A stretch of DNA of 10,115 bases from Acidobacteriota bacterium (lineage in GTDB: Bacteria; Acidobacteriota; Blastocatellia; RBC074), in the NCBI GenBank assembly GCA_013140935.1, contig JABFSD010000684.1, forward strand, positions 1 to 10,115, in the 5' to 3' direction. Shown one piece after another: positions 6,472-10,115 of the stretch. Every line of letters starts with the position of its first letter. The first letter of the stretch is position 1. The position numbers were made by a program, and so were the translations under genes. The notes below the pieces were generated by a model, which saw only the letters and a program-made list of their open reading frames with translations, did no database searches and was not told the origin of the DNA.

Positions 6472-6732
6472 ACCGAGTGCAATACGAGTTTAGGCCGATT
6501 GCAGAATAGGTTCCCCGACTGACCAACACCAACTAAGGCTCGCGAAAAGATTAAAATCTTTCGCAGAAGAGCAACCAACGAGTTTCAGGGCGGCATCACA
6601 GGCGCGCTTCGTTACAATACGATCTTTAAGTGGTAATGGAAGAGCGGTTTAGCTCAAGCGAGCGAAGCCGATGTAACGAAGTTTCCTGCCAGAGTCCGTG
6701 GTGCCCGCTTCACATCAGGAGCAGGCGAGAGA
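6472..6732. other. Gene-poor region upstream of the ECF sigma gene
   Basis: I see no convincing gene here. The region holds a bulged stem (GCGAAA at 6542-6547 with TTTCGC at 6559-6564) and a 10-bp inverted repeat, CTTCGTTACA (6607-6616) with TGTAACGAAG (6672-6681), which could fold the leader of the sigma transcript or be an operator. No clear sigma-70 promoter was found; an ECF-type autoregulated promoter cannot be judged by eye. AGGAG at 6717-6721 precedes the GTG start. Confidence 0.4.
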
Positions 6733-7299
6733 GTGATAGCGAACCCGAGTAATACTGCCACTTCAGATTATGAACTGGCACAGGCATCGTCGCGCGGCGA
6801 TATGAGCGCGTTCGAGCAAATTTACGAACGCCATCATCGGCGCGTATATAGCTTGTGCCTTCGCATGGTGGCGAATGCGACGGAAGCCGAGGACTTGACC
6901 CAGGAAGTTTATATTCAACTCTTCCGCAAGATTGGCAGTTTTCGCGGTGAGTCGGCTTTCACGACCTGGTTGCATCGCCTCACGGTCAACCATGTATTGA
7001 TGCACTTTCGCAAGAAAGGCGTCAAATTCGAGAAGACGACGGAAGAAGGCGAGATCGGCGAGATTCAAGACCTGATCCAGGGCGGCACGGAACGTCCCAG
7101 ATATGTGGATCGGCTCGCGCTCGACAAAGCCATCGCGGAACTGCCCCCAGGTTATCGCACCGTTTTCATCCTGCACGACATCGAAGGTTTCGAGCATGAG
7201 GAAATCGGCAACATTCTGGGGGTCAGCACCGGGACTTCGAAATCCCAATTGCACAAGGCGCGGATGCGATTGCGCGACCTGTTGAATAAGAAAATATAA
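6733..7299 (+). CDS. ECF-type RNA polymerase sigma factor
   Basis: This 188-aa protein starts at GTG 6733, with AGGAG 11 bases upstream; no other in-frame start keeps the whole sigma2 domain. Region 2 spans about residues 12-95 ([20 protein letters not shown], then [41 protein letters not shown]), the part that binds core polymerase and melts the -10 element. After a linker, region 4 (about 128-186: [45 protein letters not shown]) supplies the helix-turn-helix for the -35 element. Length and the lack of region 3 are typical of group 4 (ECF) sigma factors. The downstream gene encodes a zinc-finger anti-sigma factor, the usual partner, so this one is probably held inactive until an envelope signal arrives. 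Gene and partner are separated by 111 bp. Confidence 0.95.
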   Translation: MIANPSNTATSDYELAQASSRGDMSAFEQIYERHHRRVYSLCLRMVANATEAEDLTQEVYIQLFRKIGSFRGESAFTTWLHRLTVNHVLMHFRKKGVKFEKTTEEGEIGEIQDLIQGGTERPRYVDRLALDKAIAELPPGYRTVFILHDIEGFEHEEIGNILGVSTGTSKSQLHKARMRLRDLLNKKI

Positions 7300-7397
7300 G
7301 TAACCGTCGGTTGTACGCCGAAGCGATTCTCACGAATGCGCCCTGCGGTGCTGTCAACAGACTTGACCACAAACCTCACACACAGTTGGGTAGGAAT

Positions 7398-7403
7398 AGA
7401 GGA
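7398..7403 (+). promoter_or_regulatory. Ribosome binding site fixing the anti-sigma start
   Basis: AGAGGA sits 7 bases before ATG 7411 and supports that start over an in-frame ATG at 7336, which would add 25 residues unlike this family. Confidence 0.65.
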
Positions 7404-7410
7404 ACGCAGT

Positions 7411-8073
7411 ATGGAATGTCTTATTGTTAGAAATACGTTGTCCGATTATCTCGACAGCGGCTTGCCGGAAACGGAAGCCCATCAGTTCGCTGCGCATCTG
7501 ACCGGCTGCGAAAACTGCCAGAAGCTGGAATTGCAACTGGCGGAGATTCGCATGGCCGCGCGCGACTTGCCGTTGCATACGCCGTCAAAGGCGCTGTGGA
7601 TGCGCATCAGCAATACCATCGAAGCCGAAGGCATGCTGACCGACCCGCGCGCTACGCGACCGATGAAAAAAGAAACCTTGCTGGATCAATGGCGCAACGC
7701 CTGGGCGTCGCTCAGTTTCCCGCAACTGGCCGGAGCCGGTGCGCTGGCGGCTTTGTTGGTGGCATTCGGCAGCGTCGGCATCTATCGTCAATTCAACGGC
7801 GTCGTCAGTATGGGCGCAATGCAAACCTCGGTGTTACCCGAAGAGTCCAAACTGAAGTCAGAATTTGAGCGCAAGTTCGACGCCTTCAAAGCGAAGATGA
7901 CCAGTTGGGACGCGCAACGCCGCACGGCTTTCGAGTCTGATTTGAGCCGGTTGGAAAAGTCCCTGGATGCTTGTCGCACGCAATTAGCGGCGCATCCGCA
8001 AGACGCGCAATTGATTGAACAGATGCGCCAACTTTACGCTGAAAAATCGGCTTTGCTCGATCAGGCGAAGTAA
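7411..8073 (+). CDS. Zinc-finger (zf-HC2) transmembrane anti-sigma factor
   Basis: Starting at ATG 7411, the product has 220 residues. Cys3 and the H-x3-C-x2-C motif (His29, Cys33, Cys36 in HLTGCENC) form the zinc-binding anti-sigma domain, which in this family clamps the cognate ECF sigma factor in the cytoplasm. A hydrophobic segment at about 105-126 (LAGAGALAALLVAFGSVGIY) is the single membrane span. The periplasmic part (about 140-220) is highly charged and helical with heptad-like spacing, probably a coiled coil, with one cysteine (188). There is no recognisable ligand-binding domain, so the signal is unknown; the helical tail may interact with an envelope component or be the site of regulated proteolysis. 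It follows the sigma gene on the same strand and is closed by a strong terminator, so the two form an operon. Confidence 0.9.
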   Translation: MECLIVRNTLSDYLDSGLPETEAHQFAAHLTGCENCQKLELQLAEIRMAARDLPLHTPSKALWMRISNTIEAEGMLTDPRATRPMKKETLLDQWRNAWASLSFPQLAGAGALAALLVAFGSVGIYRQFNGVVSMGAMQTSVLPEESKLKSEFERKFDAFKAKMTSWDAQRRTAFESDLSRLEKSLDACRTQLAAHPQDAQLIEQMRQLYAEKSALLDQAK

Positions 8074-8100
8074 TTCTTCCTCCTTCAACTCGCTTCTCAA

Positions 8101-8147
8101 ACTGGCGTTGCCGATGGTGGTTTATCGGCAACGCCAGTAGTTTTTTT
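8101..8147 (+). terminator. Strong intrinsic terminator after the sigma/anti-sigma operon
   Basis: A perfect 15-bp stem (8101-8115 with 8124-8138) and 8-base loop are followed by two bases and seven T (8141-8147). It lies 27 bases after the anti-sigma stop codon and separates this operon from the ligase gene. Confidence 0.92.
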
Positions 8148-8216
8148 GCGGAGGAGAAACGCTCCCATTTACGGCGTTGCCACAGCCGGTTTCATCGTTT
8201 AGCCTGTGGCCTCTGC

Positions 8217-9809
8217 ATGAATTCGCACTCCGTAATCACACCCGATACACCCGTTCGTGAAGCCCTTCCTGTCGAAAAGGAAGAGCTTGCGGCACCGCCT
8301 ACGCTGGCGCAGCGTCTGGCAGAGTATCTGCATGATTGCCTGACGGTGCGGCCTGATACTTCAGCGGGGCGTTGGGCTAATCGGGTTGTTTTATTCGGTA
8401 TCGCCCTTTTCGTTTTGAGCGTGCCGCATTCCATCGCCGCTGCGCATGTTGGACTCAATCTCAGTTGGCTGGCATGGCTGGTGCGCGATCTGTTGATGCG
8501 GCGCTTTCACTTTCAGCGCACGCCGTTGGATGTGCCTCTCATCGGCTTTGCGGGGGTGACGATGCTTTCGACGATATTTTCAGCCGAACCTTCCTTGAGC
8601 TTTCCCAAACTAAAATCCTTATTGTTGTTCGGCGTGTTGTATGTGCTGGTTACCAATCTGAGCGCGCGCGCCATCAAACCATTGGTGGCCGTGTTGCTGC
8701 TGTCAGGGTTGTGCGGCGTGCTTTTCAGCATCGGCGACAAAATGTATGGACGCGGCGTCATTATCAAAACCGTGGCGGCAGATAGCCCGCTGTTACGCGA
8801 TCAGCCGCTGGATGCGCGGCTGCAACCGGGCGACGCCATCTGGATGATCGGACGTTTGCGGGTTTATAGCTTGTCCGCGATTCGCGGCGTCATTCGGCGT
8901 TCGCCGGTAGGCACAAAACTAGAATTCGAAGCCTTGCATCGTGGCGACCCGATTCCGGTGACACTCACTGTGACCGAAGCCCTGCAAGCGCAACCGAATC
9001 TGTTGGGCATTACGACGACGGGCAGTCGCACTCATCGCTTTCGCGCAACGGGTTTCGGGCGGCAATTTCAGACCTACGCTGAGCAAATGCAGTTGTTCGC
9101 CTTGCTGTGTTACGGCCTCTTATTGGCTGGATGGCGTAAGGGCTGGCGTTCGAGAACGATGCTGTGTTTGGGCGCGTTGTTTGTCTTCTTTTCGGCAGGG
9201 TTGTTATTAACCTTTACGCGCGCCGTGCTGATCGCCTTTCTCTTGACGTTGTTATTTGTGCCGCTGTGTTTGCGCGGGAAGCGGACTTTATTGATGGGCT
9301 TGGCGCTGGTTTTGTTGATGGGCGGCATCGCAGTGAGTTGGCTCGGCAAGGAGCGTTCGGCGAAAGCCATGCGCGACAGCACGACGCGGCGCTTTGAATA
9401 CATGCAAGCCGGATTGCGGCTGATTCCGCATTATCCTCTCTTAGGCGTAGGCATGGATGCGGCGAAACGACATTGGCAGGAATGGGGTTTTCCGGGTGCT
9501 TACGTGACGCATACCCATTCGACGCCGATTCAGATTGCCATGGAACGTGGCCTGTTGGCGTTGGGCCTGTTGCTCTGGCTGTGGTGGACGGCTTGCCGCA
9601 CCGCTTGGCAGGGTTACGGACAGGCGTCGTCGCATCCGCTGACTGCCGGGCTGGCGTTGAGCGCACTCGGTGCATTACTGGGTTTTGCTGTGAGTTCGTT
9701 GGTGAATTACAACTTCGGAGACGCCGAAGCCCTGTTGCTGTTGTTAGGTCTGCTTGGATTTTTATTGGTGGCGCAGAGAGACTTCAGCATTGCACCGGAT
9801 CGCGGTTGA
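8217..9809 (+). CDS. O-antigen ligase/polymerase-like membrane protein with embedded PDZ-like domain
   Basis: This 530-aa polytopic protein has a polar N-terminal extension (1-52) and then hydrophobic spans at about 55-90, 105-122, 133-150, 153-172, 290-305, 315-375 and 447-520. The end resembles the Wzy/WaaL family: TFTRAVLIAFLL (332-343), GVGMDAAKRHW (410-420), and THTHSTPIQIAMERGLLALG (431-450), which nearly fits the ligase motif of a His, then N/S/Q, nine residues and Gly. Such enzymes join undecaprenyl-linked glycans to lipid A or polymerise them on the periplasmic side. Unusually, residues 178-255 read as a PDZ-like domain: hydrophobic strand VIIKTVAADSPL, LQPGDAIWMIG, SLSAIRGVIRRSPVGTKLEFEALHRGDPIPVTLTV. 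ATG 8217 is the first possible start in an open frame. It has no clear ribosome site, and a 7-bp stem (8179-8185 with 8204-8210) lies just upstream. Exact reaction unknown; polysaccharide ligase or polymerase. Confidence 0.85.
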   Translation: MNSHSVITPDTPVREALPVEKEELAAPPTLAQRLAEYLHDCLTVRPDTSAGRWANRVVLFGIALFVLSVPHSIAAAHVGLNLSWLAWLVRDLLMRRFHFQRTPLDVPLIGFAGVTMLSTIFSAEPSLSFPKLKSLLLFGVLYVLVTNLSARAIKPLVAVLLLSGLCGVLFSIGDKMYGRGVIIKTVAADSPLLRDQPLDARLQPGDAIWMIGRLRVYSLSAIRGVIRRSPVGTKLEFEALHRGDPIPVTLTVTEALQAQPNLLGITTTGSRTHRFRATGFGRQFQTYAEQMQLFALLCYGLLLAGWRKGWRSRTMLCLGALFVFFSAGLLLTFTRAVLIAFLLTLLFVPLCLRGKRTLLMGLALVLLMGGIAVSWLGKERSAKAMRDSTTRRFEYMQAGLRLIPHYPLLGVGMDAAKRHWQEWGFPGAYVTHTHSTPIQIAMERGLLALGLLLWLWWTACRTAWQGYGQASSHPLTAGLALSALGALLGFAVSSLVNYNFGDAEALLLLLGLLGFLLVAQRDFSIAPDRG

Positions 9810-10115
9810 CGAGCGCCGCCGGACGCAACCCGTGCGCGGACTTAATGGCGTCGGCAATTTCATCGAGCGTGCGTTGTATCTCATCGCATTCGTTTTTAAT
9901 GCGGACGAGTTCGCCCACCGGGAGCAACGAAGCGTCGTCGAGATTTTTGGTGGCCTTGCGTAATTTCTCCTGCAAATTCTCGCGTTTGTCTTTAGCAACC
10001 TTATTGCCGAGTGCGTCGAGTTCGCGGGTGCGTTCGGCGATCTTGTCGCGCAAGCCTGCAATCAAGGTACGCCGTTCATCTTCGCGAGCTTGCAACGCAG
10101 CGGCTTCAGCTTGCT
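9784..10115 (-). CDS. Coiled-coil protein, C-terminal fragment
   Basis: The minus-strand frame is open from the right edge to TGA at 9786-9784, so about 109 C-terminal residues are visible and the start lies outside the window. The sequence is almost wholly charged and helical with heptad-like spacing (QAREDERRTLIAGLRDKIAERTREL, then QEKLRKATKNLDD, LVRIKNECDEIQRTLDEIADAI), indicating a long coiled coil, followed by a short tail ending NRDPVQC. No family is recognised; SMC-like, chaperone or scaffold roles cannot be distinguished from this fragment. Its 3' end overlaps the ligase gene by 26 bp in convergent orientation. A TTG at 10095 is probably internal because the helical frame continues upstream. 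Confidence 0.7.
   Translation of the reverse strand, partial: QAEAAALQAREDERRTLIAGLRDKIAERTRELDALGNKVAKDKRENLQEKLRKATKNLDDASLLPVGELVRIKNECDEIQRTLDEIADAIKSAHGLRPAALVNRDPVQC

Noticed and set aside
6763..7254. Minus-strand 163-aa ORF opposite the sigma factor gene
   Set aside because: The plus-strand frame has complete sigma2 and sigma4 regions; the antisense frame has no recognisable feature.
1..10115. tRNA, rRNA, CRISPR array, insertion sequence or attachment site
   Set aside because: None seen by eye: no regularly spaced repeats, no transposase frame, no tRNA-like T-loop with matching acceptor stem.

Overview
The window is about 10.1 kb of bacterial chromosome from a Gram-negative organism: it carries an outer-membrane beta-barrel, a SPOR-domain envelope protein, an O-antigen-ligase-type membrane protein and an ECF sigma/anti-sigma pair. 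The gene types (a CHAT protease, a Tat-exported PQQ-repeat propeller, Pro/Ala/Thr-rich envelope proteins) and the moderate GC would fit Acidobacteriota, perhaps Blastocatellia. That placement is an inference from protein style; no rRNA or marker gene is present.

Left part (1-2500). The C-terminal end of a CHAT (caspase-like) protease enters from the left. It meets, tail to tail with only 7 bp between stop codons, a two-gene minus-strand unit: a C39/papain-like cysteine peptidase (465 aa) and a 140-aa unrecognised protein ending in a glycine-rich tail. This minus-strand unit is visibly more AT-rich than the rest of the window. Two unrelated cysteine protease folds beside a small orphan protein are the best candidate for an undescribed module, but the CHAT gene may simply be a neighbour.

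Middle part (2500-6300). A minus-strand Tat-exported eight-repeat PQQ-type beta-propeller and a minus-strand outer-membrane beta-barrel protein follow, separated by a terminator hairpin. A divergent plus-strand gene encodes a secreted SPOR - Pro/Ala/Thr linker - PsbP-like protein and ends at its own terminator. Convergent to it lies a small minus-strand membrane protein, possibly preceded by a weak overlapping ORF.

Right part (6300-10115). After about 450 bp with little coding potential come an ECF sigma factor and a zinc-finger anti-sigma factor with one membrane span and a helical periplasmic tail. They are closed by a textbook intrinsic terminator. Next is an O-antigen ligase/polymerase-like membrane protein that appears to hold a PDZ-like domain in a non-membrane segment, which is the clearest architectural oddity here. 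Its 3' end overlaps by 26 bp the end of a minus-strand coiled-coil gene that runs off the right edge.

The right two thirds read as envelope biogenesis and envelope-stress functions. The left third reads as a protease-based accessory locus.
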